Assembly (NCBI GenBank): GCA_963556255.1
Contig: OY744616.1
Location: 5,910,372 to 5,974,371 of the forward strand
Source: Allolobophora icterica
Taxonomy: Eukaryota > Annelida > Clitellata > Crassiclitellata > Lumbricidae
Length of the DNA: 64,000 bases
Reading direction: 5' to 3'
Each line of letters opens with the position of its first letter. The first letter of the stretch is position 1. This document shows, piece by piece, positions 45,915 through 58,325 of the stretch. The notes under the pieces were generated by a model. That model made no database searches, was not told the origin of the DNA, and saw nothing but the letters and a program-made list of their open reading frames with translations. The position numbers and the translations under genes were made by a program.

Positions 45915-46805
45915 CTAGGAGAGGAGGAGGAGGATTAAGAGGAGGAAGGAGAGGAGGAGGAGGAATAGGAGGAGGAAGAAGAGGAGGAAGGAGAAGGGGA
46001 AGGGGAAGGAATAGGAGGAGGAAGGAGAGGAGGAGGAATAGGAGGAGAAAGGAGAGGAGGAGGAATAAGAGGAGGAAGGAGAGGAGGAGGAATAGGAGGA
46101 GGAAGAAGAGGAGGAAGGAGAATGGGAATGAATAGGAGGAGGAAGGAGAGGAGGAGGAATAGGAGGAGAAAGGAGAGGAGGAATAGGAGGAGGAAGAAGA
46201 GGAGGAAGGAGAAGGGGAAGGAATAGGAGGAGGAAGGAGAGGAGGAATAGGAGGAGGAAGGAGAGGAGGAAGGAGAATGGGAATGAATAGGAGGAGGAAG
46301 GAGAGGAGGAGGAATAGGAGGAGAAAGGAGAGGAGGAGGAATAAGAGGAGGAAGGACAGGAGGAGGAATAGGAGGAGGAAGGAGAGTAGGAGTAATAGGA
46401 GCAGGAGGAGAGGAGGAGGAATAGGAGGAAGGAGAGGAGGAGGAATGGGATGAGGAAGGAGAGAAGGAATAGGAAGGAGAGGAAGAGAAATAGCAAGAGG
46501 AAGGAGAGAAGGAAGAATGGGAGGAGAAAGGAAAGGAGGAAGGAGAAGAGGAGGAATATGAGTGGGAAGGAAAGGAGTAGGAATAGGAGGAGGAAGTAGA
46601 GGAGGAGAAAGAAGAGGAGTAGGAATAGGAGGGGGAAAGAGATGAGGAGGAATAGGAAGAGGAAGGAGAGGAGGAGGAATAGGAGGAGAAAGAAGAGGAG
46701 TAGGATTAGGATGGGGGAAAAGATGAGGAGGAATAGGAAGAGGGAGGAGAGGAGAAGAAAAAGGAAGAGGACGAGGTGGAGGAGGAAGGAGGAGAATGAG
46801 GAGGA
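45915..46805. repeat. (GGA)n-type polypurine tract, about 890 bp
   Basis: GGAGGAATAGGAGGAGGAAG words recur at longer spacings, suggesting higher-order duplications of about 80-180 bp. The 298-codon minus frame is repeat translation. Confidence 0.94.
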
Positions 46806-46861
46806 GGACATAAAGAAATAAAATATTTCTGAGCCGTTGTATGTTGTATACGAAAGGTCAG

Positions 46862-46925
46862 TACTATTAAAAATAATTCCACACCTCTTTCAAGTATATA
46901 TTTGCTCTATAAGAAGCGAGTGATC
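46862..46925 (+). repeat. Core A' module
   Basis: AATAATTCCACACCTCTTTC, then AAGTATATATTTGCTCTATA. Confidence 0.6.
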
Positions 46926-46949
46926 ACATTTAAGATGGCGTTATCGTTT

Positions 46950-46994
46950 TTATATATATAAATATATAAATAATTATATATATATAAATATATA

Positions 46995-47085
<91 letters not shown>
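46950..47085. repeat. (AT)n microsatellite
   Basis: About 110 bp pure AT with a mixed left edge. Confidence 0.95.
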
Positions 47086-47089
<4 letters not shown>

Positions 47090-47575
47090 CGAAGAATGAA
47101 GATAAGGTGCAGAAATACAATCGTTTCGTTTGAAGGAAGAGAATAAGGAGGAGAAGGAGGAGGAGGAGGAGGAGGCGAAGAATGAAGATAAGGTGGACGA
47201 GGGTGAGGAGGAGAGGGGAGGAAAACAAGAAGAAAGATTAGAAAGATGAGAACAAGGCGGCGGAGGAGGATAATAGCAAGGGAGAGGAAGAGGTATAGTA
47301 GACGGAATAATGCTGAGCCTTTGAGAAATAGGGTCGCTGAAGATGAGTATACCTCGTCGATTACACCCGGTCGCTCACTCAATGTCACACTGCGTGTCAT
47401 TTTGTCACTCGATCATAATATATTGCCCTTCTGCCTAGTTCCTTTTGTCAGTATGTTTGGATGTCCGGCTGGATTTTCTTTACTGTAAAGGTCCAATTGT
47501 CCAGTTTAACCTCCGCTTTTATGACGTTTTTTTAGGAAGAAGAAAATGGGTCAGAGACTGTTTAGCATTCGAAAA
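47086..47575. other. Purine-rich then mixed sequence
   Basis: GGAGGAGG words at 47140-47280, with GCGAAGAATGAAGATAAGGT present twice (47087 and 47174). No gene. Confidence 0.4.
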
Positions 47576-47789
47576 TGGATGGATGGATGGATGGATGGAT
47601 GGTGGGTGGGTGGGTGGGTGGGTGGGTGGGTGGGTGGGTGGGTGGGTGGGTGGGTGGATGGATGGATGGATGGATGGATGGATGGATGGATGGATGGATG
47701 GATGGATGGATGGATGGATGGATGGATGGATGGATGGATGGATGGATGGATGGATGGATGGATGGATGGATGGATGGATGGATGGATGG
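47576..47789. repeat. (GGAT)n-(GGGT)n-(GGAT)n microsatellite
   Basis: Tetranucleotide array with a central GGGT block (47601-47656). Confidence 0.96.
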
Positions 47790-47814
47790 ACTGACATGCA
47801 GAAATACAAACGGA

Positions 47815-48115
47815 GCAGGCAGACAGAGAGGCAGACAGACAAGATAAATGGAAAGACAGAGACGTAGGCAAGCAGGCAGCAAGACAAACTGTCCAACAGA
47901 CAGACACGAAGAGGCAGAAGACAGTCAGAGAAGCAGACAAACAGGCAGACAAATAGAGAACACGAACAGATATACAAGCAGACAGAAAGAGTGAGGCAAC
48001 GACAGACAGAGAGACATATTTAAAGGCAGACAAAAGGATCGAGACACAGACCGTCGGACAGTCAGGCAGGCAGGCAGAGAGACAAGACAGACAGACAGAC
48101 AGATTTAGAGACAGG
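47815..48115. repeat. Degenerate (GACA)n tract
   Basis: CAGACAGAGAGG words. It follows the GGAT array after about 25 bp. Confidence 0.85.
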
Positions 48116-48455
48116 TAGACGGTCACTCTGAGTGACATCTTTACGCCCACATTAGTCTTGGATGGTTGAGCGAATTAAAGGCTGAGCCGAAAGATTTATA
48201 GAAGAACCGATCCGAGATTCGAGGCGAGTGTTTGAAAACTGGCCAAGTGCATGATTTCCAACACGTCGCCCTTTCCCGCCTGCCCTGCGGGTTCGAGGCC
48301 GGGCGCCTGAAGTGCCATCGACGACTCACTGACGGTTCGGGAATCGTGGTGAAGTGTCGCGTGACGATGAATGACGTCTGATTCTAATGACGCCAGGTGA
48401 AAGGAAAAGGCGTCATAGATTTAGCTTTCTCGCCCTTGAAAACACTGATGTCGCC
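48116..48455. other. Intronic, no recognised feature
   Basis: GC-richer mixed sequence, nothing recognised. Confidence 0.35.
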
Positions 48456-48630
48456 CACGGTAGGCGGCTGGTTTGAGCGCTTTTTTAGACACCTTTAAAA
48501 CGTTGTCAACCGATTATATATAGGTAAGAGATACAATTATCCGTTGGTTGAACTCAACTTAAAAGTGCTATCCTTAGACACCTTTAAAATACTGTCAAGC
48601 GATGCTATATATATCTATAGGAAACGACAA
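48456..48630 (+). repeat. Core A module, two copies
   Basis: GGTAGGCGGCTGGTTTGAGC with TTAGACACCTTTAAAACG and ATTATATATAGG at 48460-48528. TCCTTAGACACCTTTAAAAT with GATGCTATATATATC at 48569-48617. Spacing is about 87 bp. Confidence 0.7.
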
Positions 48631-48784
48631 CGGATTAGTGAATACCGTCCTTCGAAAGTAGAAGAATACGAGTTCGAGCCTCTTCCTGTGAGACGGTACT
48701 TGGGTAGGGTAATTGTTCAAGTCCCTTACTCACAATTGCTCAGCGCCATTACATAGTGGCGACTTAACAGATGCGTTTTAATAA
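48631..48784 (+). mobile_element. SINE, internally decayed
   Basis: CGGATTAGTGAATACCGTCC, GAGTTCGAGCC (B box), AGTCCCTTACTCACAATTGC, then AGTGGCGACTTAACAGATGC. The tail runs into the (TAG)n array. Confidence 0.7.
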
Positions 48785-49080
<296 letters not shown>

Positions 49081-49435
49081 TGGTGCTACAACTAATATCT
49101 ATAGGACGGTAAGTGTCAGAAAACAGAGAGGCCAAGTCATAGATTAGACTCGTAGTAATCAGCCCGTGCTGTCTTGAGACGCGATTTCCGTTCACAATTA
49201 ATTGGCTGTTTTTGTCAACAGTTTTAATTAGCTCGCTGATGAGCGAGGTTAGAAAACTCATTCGTCAAAGCGTTTGATGCCCGTCTCAGGCTCTTTCACC
49301 GTTACCGTAAATCTTCCATGAACCTTAACCTCAGCCGTCAATCATCTTGGACTAGCAGCAGCAAAGAGCGTCAATAAGATGAGACTGAACAAGATGCTCA
49401 TCAATTGTTGAAGTGTATTAGTAATTGTTGTGGTG
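49081..49435. other. Intronic, with a small hairpin
   Basis: GCTCGCTGATGAGCGAG at about 49232 is a 5-6 bp hairpin with a TGATGA loop. Nothing else. Confidence 0.35.
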
Positions 49436-49630
49436 GAAGCAGTACTGTGTATAGTAGTAGGCAGTAGTAGTAGTAGTTTTGTGTTGTTGTAGTGGAAGTA
49501 GTGATGTGGATAGAAGTGAGTAGGCCTAGTAGTAATAGTAGGCTAGTTATTGTTGATGCTGTGGAACTACTAATGTGGGAAGTAGTGGGTAATGGCAGTA
49601 GTAGTGGGAGTGGCAGTAGTAGTGATCCTA
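49436..49630. repeat. Degenerate (AGT)n tract
   Basis: AGTAGTAGT and GTGGAAGTAGT words. Confidence 0.75.
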
Positions 49631-49844
49631 ATTAGGCGTAATAAGTTGCAGAAATTAGGCCAGAAAGATGGCTGTCTGCTTATCCTTTTCAAATTGTTCC
49701 TTCGCTTAGTCGACTGATTTTCCGGATATTCACCAGATTATAAGATTGTTCTGTTGGATTTTCGGTTGAAGCTTTATGCATTTAAAACGGGCGCTTTAGA
49801 AGTTGCTACACTGATGTGGTTACTTACGTAGATCCTTAATAAAA

Positions 49845-50088
49845 ATCACAATTACAATCTCAATCACAATCACAATAACAATTACATTCGCAATCACAAT
49901 TACAATCACAGTTACAATCATAATCACAATCACAATCACAATTTCAGTCACAATTGCAATCACAATTACAATCACAATCACAATTGCAGTCTCAATTACA
50001 AACACAACTACAATCACAATTATAATCACAATTACAATTATAATCACAATTACAATTATAATCACAATCACAGTTGCAGTTACAATTG
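49845..50088. repeat. (CACAAT/TACAAT)n hexamer array
   Basis: About 240 bp of ATCACAATTACA words. Possibly a tail-derived array read on the opposite strand. Confidence 0.9.
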
Positions 50089-50349
50089 ATTGGCATACCT
50101 GTATCCTCCTTCTTTATACTCTTTAAACTCTTCCGTTTCACCTGTGTGGTGGGTGACTCCTAACAACCCCTTCCATCCTTTGAACTCTTCTCTTTCATCC
50201 TGTTTTCTTATCTTCGCGAGTTTCGTGTTGCTCGACCCAATGGATTGCAGTATTGAAAGAGGTTTTGCTTGAAAGGTCCTCGGATGAAGCCTTGTACATT
50301 AAAAATACAGAGCTATGAAGTTTCAGAACCGAATGGATCCGGTAGCAAA

Positions 50350-50710
50350 CTCCCTGGAATAATACAAAGCAGTACAATGCAAAACAATAAATACAATACA
50401 GTGTAATAAAATACAATGTAATAAAATACAGTGCAATGCAATACAATAAATACAATAAATACAATACACTGTAATAAAATACAATGTGATACAATACAAT
50501 GCATATAGTGCAAAAATTATTATGCAATACAATGCCATACTCTACAATGCGACACAATACTATACTAAACAGTATACAATATAATACAATAATTATAATA
50601 CAATGTAACGCAATACAATGCAATATAAAACAATACAATACAACTCATTACAATGCAATTCAAAACTAAAGAATACAATTCAATGCAATACAATACAATA
50701 TACAACAATT
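50350..50710. repeat. Degenerate (ATACA)n array
   Basis: AATACAATGCAATACAAT words, like 21225-21755. Confidence 0.82.
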
Positions 50711-51060
50711 CGCAGACTGTTTATAAACAGAAAACCGGAAGTCACCCTCTAAGCTTCGCTCTAATTCACTGAATTACGTAGCTCATCTATGGAATATGTT
50801 TCGTTCTAACTGATTTATTTATATAGCTCATTCGACGTAAATGTCCTCACCAGACTATGAATGGCTGCGTAATCTGATTGGTTTGTTTCTTTTCACACTC
50901 GAAGAAATTCAATAAACCATTGATTGGCAGACGATCGGATTCGTTCTTTGGCGCTTTCAGAAATGGCGGGAAACGAATTTGTCGTCTGCATGAAACCGGA
51001 AACGAAAGAACTAAGACAGGTCGCTGGGTGGATTGATGGATTATGACACGATGGATTGGG
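50711..51060. other. Intronic, no recognised feature
   Basis: Mixed sequence with no module. Confidence 0.35.
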
Positions 51061-51066
51061 GACATG

Positions 51067-51232
51067 GTAGCCGATTGGTTAGAGCGGAGCGTGCGGATTC
51101 GAATCTCCTCCCCTGAGAAGGTTACTGCGTAGGGACTTGAGCAAGTCCTTTGCTCACAATTACTCAGCGCCATCGATTGATGCTTTGTCGTTAGTTAGTG
51201 GCGCTTAATAAATGCGTAATAATAACGATTGT
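51067..51232 (+). mobile_element. tRNA-derived SINE, short head
   Basis: GTAGCCGATTGGTTAGAGCG joins directly to GAGCGTGCGGATTCGAATCT, so the anticodon-arm segment is deleted. CAATTACTCAGCGCCATCGA and GTGGCGCTTAATAAATGCG follow. Confidence 0.85.
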
Positions 51233-51254
51233 ATTAATACTTATGATTAACCTA

Positions 51255-51319
51255 AACTTTTCTCTCCCTGTCTCTCATGTCTATCTGTGACTATTTGCAA
51301 TCTCTCTTATGTAGCTCTC

Positions 51320-51408
<89 letters not shown>

Positions 51409-51430
51409 TGTCTCTCTCTCTTCTCTCTCT

Positions 51431-51526
<96 letters not shown>

Positions 51527-51628
51527 GTCTCTCTCTCTGTCTCTCTCTCTGTCTCTCTCTCTGTCTCTCTGTCTCTCTGTCTCTCTCTCTCTTCTCTCTC
51601 TCTTCTGTCTGTCAGTCTGTCTCTGTCC

Positions 51629-51708
<80 letters not shown>
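51255..51708. repeat. (CT)n tract with TCTG block
   Basis: CT dinucleotides, (CTCTGT) and (TCTG)n near 51605-51660, then CT again. Confidence 0.94.
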
Positions 51709-51710
<2 letters not shown>

Positions 51711-52078
51711 CTTTCGCAATCGATTTCCTTGAGAGTGCTTGAACGATATAAGTACTAGATATCGTTGTGTTCGGTTCTCGTTTGGGGGGGTCGTCAGAGG
51801 AGTTGTGGGTGGGGGTTGGACAGGGCGCGTCGGTCGTCAGCGAGTGCAACTCGGGCAGTGGCATTTGCACGGATTCGTCATTGAGTACAAAGACCTCGCT
51901 TATCAATGCCTGTCTCAATTAAAATTGCTTGTCAACTATGACGTTAACTTATCCCTTGTCCACCCAGATCTTACCGTACCTTAGGTGTGATATTGCTGGT
52001 ATTACATTACCTTTATGAAATATGGCAAATTCTAAACCATCGCTTCATTGACCAGCCGCATAGCACAGTCAGAAGGAT
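51709..52078. other. Intronic, no recognised feature
   Basis: G-rich at 51780-51850. No gene or module. Confidence 0.35.
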
Positions 52079-52270
52079 TACAGACAGACAGAGAGACAAA
52101 CAGACAGACAGACAGACAGACGAAGGTACGGACGGATGGACAGAGGCAGACAGACAGAGGCAGATAGACACATAGAGACAGATAGACACACGGAGCCAGA
52201 TAGACACACAGAGACAGATAGACACACAGAGACAGGTAGACACACAGATACTGAGAGACATACAGAGACA
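52079..52270. repeat. Degenerate (ACAG)n with a 20-22 bp unit
   Basis: CAGATAGACACACAGAGACA recurs four to five times. Confidence 0.85.
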
Positions 52271-52319
52271 GTCCACGTCCCCCAAGGACTGTATCTTCAA
52301 AATACATGTCCTACATTCC

Positions 52320-52610
52320 ACCTTTCCACTGCCCGCTCCTGACCTCCATCCCTCCTCCCTGTTACTTTCCCTAGCTCTTTAACTCCTCATCCTCCTTACT
52401 ATTTCCCTCATTTCCTACCTTTCTTCCTTCCTCTTTCTTTTCCTTACCCACCTCTCTGTATGCCTCCATGGCTCTGTCCCTTCCTTTCTGTATCTCTCCC
52501 TCCATTCGTCGTTCTCAGTCTCTCCCTCCATTCTTGATTCTCTCCCTCCCTCCCCATCTCTCCCACATGCCTCGCCGACTCCCTGCCTTCCTGCCCACCT
52601 CCCCTCAACG
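52320..52610. repeat. Pyrimidine-rich degenerate tract
   Basis: CCTCCCTCC and CTTTCC words. Confidence 0.75.
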
Positions 52611-52779
52611 CCCCTACACCGTGCGCCCATAAATAACTCTCGTTAATACGCCTCGGTAAATATTGAACGAGAGTGATTGTGGTTCTCGAGAGCAACTGAT
52701 GACTGCGTTGAGGAGACAGCTTCTAACAGCACCATACAGGAGACACGCACCAAGGCACGTGTCCCTCGCACCTTGTATC

Positions 52780-53120
52780 CTGGTCACTCGACCCTTGCCC
52801 GCTCGTCGCTTGTCCCTCGACCTCTCGTCGCTTGTCCTTCGGCCCTCGGTCGTGTCCCCAGGGCCACTCGTCCTTTGTCCATCAACCACTCATCTGTTGT
52901 CCCTCAACCACTCATCCCTTGTCCCTATATCACTCGTCCCTTTTCCCTACACCACTCATCCCTTGTTCAGCAACCACTCATCTCTTGTCCGTCAACCACT
53001 CATCACTCATCCCTTGTCCCTCAACCACTCATCCTTTGTCCCTCAACCACTCATCCCTTGTCCCGCAAACAGTCATTCCTTGTCCCTCAACCACTCGTCC
53101 CTTGTCCATCGACCGCTAGT
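52780..53120. repeat. 22-bp minisatellite, about 15 copies
   Basis: Units of TCAACCACTCATCCCTTGTC with CC, more diverged to the left (GCTTGTCCCTCGACC). Confidence 0.88.
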
Positions 53121-53324
53121 TGTCGACCATCCGTTCATTATGCCAGCCGGTTTCCCTTAATTGGCCTTGTTAACCTTTTCATACGTTTCGTCTGATCTGA
53201 GTCTCTCGGTCTGTGAGATTCTGTCGCCGATGACAACTCATCCGAGTCTTCTTCCGCCTCGATGGACAAGTCCCACAACAACGTTTTGCAGCTTCATTAC
53301 CCGCATATTGCTTGTTTTTTCTGT

Positions 53325-53800
<476 letters not shown>

Positions 53801-54170
53801 CCGTCTCCATGTCTCTCTCCCTATTTAACTTCGGCTAGTGTCTTTCTATTCACTTTCTGCAATTTTTCAGTCTGCCTGCCTTTCCATACCTCCGTCTCTG
53901 TCTCTCTGTCTCTCTCTCTCTGTTTCTTTCTGCCTCCCTCTCTGTCTATCTCTCTCTTTGTCCCTGTTCGTATGCTTCTTCGTAACAATTTAATTGACAG
54001 CCCGTGTACTGCTCCCTAAACAAGACCTGACAAATGCCTTCGCAGTTGACGCTGATTCGCTTCAACGAGGATCTCTCTCTCCAAAGCCAGGCTAACGGTG
54101 GTGGCATGTTGAACGATCTCGTCAAACCAAACCACGTCTAATCTATTTATTATCTAATCTAATCAAGAAT
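53801..54170. other. Intronic, pyrimidine-biased then mixed
   Basis: No gene or module. Confidence 0.35.
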
Positions 54171-54174
54171 GGCA

Positions 54175-54440
54175 ACCCTAATCCATCCAATCCTACGATA
54201 ATCCGCCAAATCCTACCCTAATCCACCCAATCCTACCCTAATCCACCCAATCCTACCCTAATCCACCCAATCCTACCAAAATCCACCCAATTCTACCCTA
54301 ATCCACCCAATTCTACCCTAACCCAACCAACCAATCCTACCTTAATCAACTCAATCCTACCCTGATCCACCCAATCCTACCCTAATTCACCCAATTCTAC
54401 TCTAACCCACCCGATCCTACTCTAATCCACCCAATCCTGA
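54175..54440. repeat. 20-bp minisatellite, about 13 copies
   Basis: The unit ATCCACCCAATCCTACCCTA varies at few positions. Occasional ACCCAACCAACC variants. Confidence 0.92.
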
Positions 54441-54451
54441 GCCTAAAGAGC

Positions 54452-54676
<225 letters not shown>

Positions 54677-54717
54677 GGACTCTTTGGCTAGTTGAAAACG
54701 CATCTTCATTTTACATT

Positions 54718-54812
54718 CTACACGACGCAGCGCTTGTGATTAAGCTGTTTTGCGCTCGCTTATAACTTAACAATAGCGCTTTAGAAATTCTGAATTTACG
54801 ATTACTATTGTG
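54718..54812 (+). repeat. Retroelement 3' tail, GCGCTTTAGAAATT family
   Basis: ACGACGCAGCGCTTGTGATTA, then ATAGCGCTTTAGAAATTCTG and AATTTACGATTACTATTG. Confidence 0.7.
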
Positions 54813-54939
54813 ATGCACAATGAGAACCGAACAAAGGCCTTTCAGAGACACTTCACGGAGAATCAGCATCCAGGCGGAGGAAAGTAAGTAGCCTCGGATA
54901 AACCGTAAAAAGAGGCAGGCGCCTTCTAATGAGACAGTC

Positions 54940-56005
54940 CAATCAAATTAAGCCTATATAGGACGATGCGTGGGTCCAATCAAATTAAGCCTATATAGCA
55001 GCGGTTCTCAACCTTTTGAGATTCAAGGACCACTTACAAATTTTGTGTCTCGGCCGCGGACCACCACTAACAATTGTGCCAAAAACAAATTAATATAAAA
55101 GAAAATTTTTGCCATAAATTCGCGTGTTATTAGTTTCATGCTGCCGATTCTAGCAATTGAAACAGAAGAAAAATGTAAAAACTTGGCAAAATTTGTCTGT
55201 TTGCATGTTTTTAATTGTAAAAAATATAAATTGTAGGCCTTGCTTCGCGGACCACCAGGCAGATGGCCGCGGACCACCAGTGGTCCGCGGACTACAGGTT
55301 GAGAACAGCTGCTATATAGGACGATGCGTGCCTCCAATGAAATTAATCTCATATAGGATCATGTGTGCGTCGAAAAAGATTTATCCTATATAGGACGATG
55401 TGTGCGTCCAATCAAATTAATCCTGTGTAGTACTTTGCATGCGCCCAATCAAATTAAGCCTATTTAGGACGATGCGTGCGTCCAATCAAATTAATCCTAT
55501 ATAGGACGATGCGTGCGTCCAATCAGATTAATCCTATATAGGACGATGCGTGCGTCCAATCACATTAATCCTATATAGGACGATGCGTGCGTCCAATCAG
55601 ATTAATCCTATATAGGACGATGCGTGCGTCCAATCAAATTAATCCTATATAGGACGATGCGTGCGTCCAATCAGATTAATCCTATATAGGACGATGCTTG
55701 CGTCCAATCAGATTAATCCTATATAGGACGATGCGTGCGTCCAATCAGATTAATCCTATATAGGACGATGCGTGCGTCCAATCAGATTAATCCTATATAG
55801 GACGATGCTTGCGTCCAATCAGATTAATCCTATATAGGACGATGCGTGCGTCCAATCAGATTAATCCTATATAGGACGATGCGTGCGTCCAATCAGATTA
55901 ATCCTATATACATGTAAGACGATCAAAATAATCCTATAGACGATTAAGTTTATCCGATATAGGACGATGTGTGCGTCCAATCATATTTATCCTATCTAGG
56001 ACGAC
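54940..56005. repeat. 37-bp satellite, about 20 copies
   Basis: The unit is GGACGATGCGTGCGTCCAAT followed by CAGATTAATCCTATATA. GGACG...CGTCC can pair, CCTATATAGG is palindromic across the unit border, and each unit carries CCAAT. The central copies are nearly identical; the left and right edges are diverged. A MITE splits it at 54999-55311. Confidence 0.94.
54999..55311. mobile_element. hAT-like MITE, 313 bp, in the satellite
   Basis: The ends are CAGCGGTTCTCAACCT and AGGTTGAGAACAGCTG. The exact 8-bp duplication CTATATAG lies at 54991-54998 and 55312-55319, which coincides with the satellite's own CTATATAGG. Two GCGGACCACCA words lie near the right end. Confidence 0.9.
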
Positions 56006-56079
56006 GCTTCCGTCCAATTGACCACGTCTACCGATGGGATCTACACATGGGATCAAACAACATAATAACTTTTGTGCGT

Positions 56080-56302
56080 CTGTCTGTACCGTAACAAACA
56101 CTATTGTGACGTCACTATACTGCCGCCTTGGCGACGGCTGTCTTGACGACGACGGGCATGACGACGGCGTTTAGAGCACTTTAACCAACGACGGCTATAG
56201 GCCTATAATATGACGTCATAATATAACGGGGAAGTAAGCTTAATTGTTATCACTGCAATAATTGTTTTATATACCGTGATTTTTCACGGGTTACAGCTAG
56301 TC
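56080..56302 (-). mobile_element. ACTAGCTG-type element, copy 2, inverted
   Basis: Read on the minus strand it starts ACTAGCTGTAACCCGTGAAA. It passes TGACGTCA-type sites at about 56213 and 56107 and ends near ACGGTACAGACAGACG. It is highly similar to 1731-1924 but carries an extra ACGACGGCGTTTAGAGCAC-type segment. Confidence 0.75.
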
Positions 56303-56354
56303 TACACATAATGAAGATACACAGGTTTCAATTTACCAAAGGTCTGCCTCTCTT

Positions 56355-56402
56355 ATATATATAGGGCGAATGCAAATCTGAAAACGGTGTGTAAAGAAAT
56401 GC
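56355..56402 (-). repeat. Core A' module, upstream of a receptor exon
   Basis: Minus strand: TTTACACACCGTTTTCAGAT, then TTGCATTCGCCCTATATATA. It ends about 77 bp before the TM4 exon. Confidence 0.5.
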
Positions 56403-56478
56403 TTTTTCTCTTCCTACTCTTCTTTTAGCGTACGTTACTTATCGGCAATAATATTGTTGTTGTTGTTATGGTGCGCAG

Positions 56479-56602
56479 GTATGCAGTGATCGTTCATCCG
56501 ATCAAGGCGAGATCCTGGTGCAGCCTCGGTCGAACTCATCGAATCATTCTGATCGTCTGGGCTTCTGCAATTGTCATCTCATCGCCCGCACTCTACATCA
56601 TG
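56479..56602 (+). CDS. Class A G-protein-coupled receptor, exon with ERY motif, loop 2 and TM4
   Basis: This 124-base exon sits between GTGCGCAG (acceptor, ending 56478) and ATG|GTAACC (donor from 56603). Its first base completes the AG left by the upstream exon, giving I-E-R-Y-A-V-I-V-H-P. This is the E/DRY motif with the 'IVHPIKAR' start of intracellular loop 2. LGRTHRIILIVWASAIVISS with the TM4 tryptophan follows, then PALYIMV. The E/DRY arginine couples receptor activation to G proteins (established knowledge). The exon ends in phase 0. No TM5-TM7 exons are seen in the remaining 7.4 kb. The motif style fits a neuropeptide-type receptor, but I cannot name the ligand. Confidence 0.85.
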
Positions 56603-56844
56603 GTAACCCATCGATCGATCTCTAGTCAATCAATAAGATCAATTAATAAGATCAATTGATCGATCTCTTAATTGATCAATCAGTCAATCGGTTAGCCAGC
56701 CAGTCAGGCAACCAATAAAATCAATCAATTAATTCATCGATCATCGAATCAGTCAGTTAGTAAGTCAGTCAATGAATTAATAAATAACTAAACAGTGATA
56801 ATAATAATTAATAACAATGGCCTTAGTATCAGTGGGGCACATGA

Positions 56845-56889
56845 GCTGAACGAGATGAGTATGGGTTCGAGCCTCCTCTGAGGTGGTCA
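56845..56889 (+). mobile_element. SINE head fragment
   Basis: AGCTGAACGAGATGAGTATG, then GGGTTCGAGCCTCCTCTGAG (B box). It is directly followed by the AATC array. Confidence 0.5.
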
Positions 56890-57590
<701 letters not shown>

Positions 57591-57596
57591 ATCAGT

Positions 57597-57660
57597 CGTA
57601 GGGACCATCACTCACAATTGCTCAGCGCCATCGATGTTCTGTCGTATGGTCGTGTGTGCT
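57597..57660 (+). mobile_element. SINE body fragment
   Basis: GTAGGGACCATCACTCACAA, TTGCTCAGCGCCATCGATGT, then CTGTCGTATGGTCG. The head is replaced by the AATC array. Confidence 0.65.
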
Positions 57661-57727
57661 CTTCTAACTTTGGAAAGAGGGCAACATCAAATGCAATTGT
57701 ATCGTATGCATACGTACGTTGGGGGCA

Positions 57728-57899
57728 CGATAGCAGATTGGTTTGAGCGCTCGCCTTGTAACGCGGAGAGTACGGGTTCGAGCTTCCTCTGATATGGTCA
57801 CTGTGCATGCAGTGACCTTGAGCAACTCACATTTGCTCAGAGCCATCGATTGATCGTTGATATCAGATAGTGGCGCTTAATAAATGCATCGTAACAATC
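57728..57899 (+). mobile_element. tRNA-derived SINE
   Basis: ATAGCAGATTGGTTTGAGCG, TCGCCTTGTAACGCGGAGAG, GGGTTCGAGC, TTTGCTCAGAGCCATCGATT, AGTGGCGCTTAATAAATGC. Well preserved. Confidence 0.87.
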
Positions 57900-58325
57900 A
57901 CATGCATACATGCACAAGCAAAGTCCGGATGTCGCCGGAGACAGTGTAGAAGAGCATTTAGACATAAGCACACGATGCATTTGGGGTCTCTTTAGTAAGG
58001 CATACAAAGGCCAATCATCGCAGACATCAGAAGCGTCGCTAGCTTAAGCCAGCATCTAATGACAAACGAGTGGTTGGTTAAGTGATCCGAGATGCGACGG
58101 AGCCAAAGCTTCGTCGGTCGAAACAATCTGCTGAGATTTACGACGGTAAGGCTCCTCTTGGCCGGTCAGTAACCGACTCTTTATCAAGTCCAAGAGTCGT
58201 TCCGGCGTGTCCCGTTAGCTGGACCGAGGCTACGATGAACGGCGCCGGAGATCGAGCGAGGCTCTGATAAGAGCGGAGGGTTGTGAAGGCTACTGTGCGG
58301 CGCTTGAAAAATATCCCGATAAGGG
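57900..58325. other. Intergenic or intronic, no recognised gene
   Basis: A 61-codon frame at 58082-58267 has no recognised domain. Composition is ordinary. Confidence 0.3.

Noticed and set aside
49224..49262. Hammerhead ribozyme candidate (CTGATGAG ... GAAA)
   Set aside because: The core words are present, but the sequence between them cannot form stem II. The segment is a simple CTCGC-TGATGA-GCGAG hairpin.
54940..56005. CRISPR-like array of ~37-bp repeats
   Set aside because: Units are contiguous with no spacers, in an animal genome. This is a satellite.
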